64,000 nucleotides of DNA from positions 62,001 to 126,000 of the forward strand of contig NZ_CAJCKW010000008.1 of NCBI RefSeq assembly GCF_903970965.1. Direction: 5' to 3'. Numbering within the stretch: the stretch's first letter is position 1; every line of letters starts with the position of its first letter. Under the pieces are notes generated by a model that saw nothing but the letters and a program-made list of their open reading frames with translations, had not been told where the DNA came from and searched no databases. This stretch comes from Aureimonas sp. ME7 (lineage in GTDB: Bacteria; Pseudomonadota; Alphaproteobacteria; Rhizobiales; Rhizobiaceae). The position numbers were made by a program, and so were the translations under genes. This document shows, in pieces, positions 63,682-64,000 of this stretch.

Positions 63682-64000
63682 GAAGGGCTCCGTTGGCCAA
63701 GGGGAATACGCGGCGAACTCTTGACCAAACCGGGGCGCATGCATAGGCACGCGTTCCATGACTGTTCGTCAACGCAGACCGTGCCAATCGCACCCATTGG
63801 GTCGTCTTTCCAACCCAATCCACAGCCGGTCACGATCGTTGCCCGGCTGAATAATCCGGCCGCGTGTCACCTTTCGCCGTTGCCACATGGCTTCGGCGCC
63901 CTCCTTTTAGGAAGTCGGTCGGCGACGGCATGCCATGTCCGTCCTCGCATCGTCCCGCCTTGAACCCTTCGTATCCGAGCGTCCGATTTGCCAGTTTCCA
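63682..64000. other. Gene-free end of the window
   Basis: This 319-base stretch upstream of the DoxX gene shows no supported coding sequence. It contains the DoxX promoter region and a small inverted repeat ATTGGGT at 63796-63802 with ACCCAAT at 63813-63819. It may lead into a gene beyond the edge. Confidence 0.4.

Overview
The window is high-GC, densely packed bacterial chromosome and looks like an alphaproteobacterium of the order Hyphomicrobiales (Rhizobiales), perhaps near Aurantimonadaceae. The order is supported by conserved gene neighbourhoods: divL, tsaE-amgK, murU and addB beside ahcY; HPr, EIIA and hprK next to chvG/chvI and pckA; rsmE with gshA; and hisS-hisZ-hisG. A DivL pseudokinase and a CtrA-type box also fit Alphaproteobacteria. 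The family placement is only a guess. I saw no rRNA, tRNA, CRISPR array, insertion sequence or prophage.

Layout. 1-9331 (minus strand) runs ahcY, divL, a tsaE-amgK fusion, murU and a 5' part of addB; a complex palindromic repeat sits between murU and addB. 9484-14136 (minus) holds the regulatory phosphotransferase genes (HPr, EIIA, short HprK), the ChvG/ChvI two-component system and an FMN-type stress protein; pckA diverges from it. 16378-21625 holds arfB, a CDF metal exporter and a YhaO/YhaN-like nuclease-ATPase pair. 21779-28000 is a signalling block: a membrane GGDEF-EAL protein, a methyltransferase behind a perfect CtrA box, an acetyltransferase and an HWE-type sensor kinase. 28112-41387 is a carbohydrate region: iolB with its RpiR-type regulator IolR and a perfect IolR-type operator, an exported superoxide dismutase, a GMC dehydrogenase whose small subunit is fused to an alpha/beta hydrolase, and a plus-strand operon of a DapA-family lyase, a GntR regulator, a sugar-type ABC importer and a zinc alcohol dehydrogenase. 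41457-51326 is mostly housekeeping (xseA, a LysR regulator, DUF1127, a CNNM/CBS membrane protein, a DUF937 protein, gshA, rsmE, an SDR and a macrodomain protein). 51460-56271 is glcDEF with a foreign-looking NucS/DUF91-like nuclease gene between glcE and glcF. 56329-63681 has two tandem L,D-transpeptidases, a DUF2927 protein, tag, hisS-hisZ-hisG and a DoxX protein.

How the genes fit together. HPr keeps both the histidine and the serine phosphorylation sites, so HprK and EIIA can report carbon or nitrogen state beside ChvG/ChvI and the gluconeogenic gene pckA. DivL has tyrosine in place of the phospho-accepting histidine and should act upstream of CckA-CtrA; the same window carries a CtrA-box methyltransferase gene divergent from a c-di-GMP enzyme. 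The carbohydrate region has several candidate operators (IolR-, LacI- and GntR-type), which suggests several independently controlled catabolic units.

The most noteworthy items are the nuclease gene inside glcDEF, the hydrolase/dehydrogenase-subunit fusion with its LacI-like operator, the stand-alone iolB/iolR with a perfect operator, the CtrA-box methyltransferase, and the palindromic repeat in the addB operon. I did not find a clearly new multi-gene defence or biosynthetic system.
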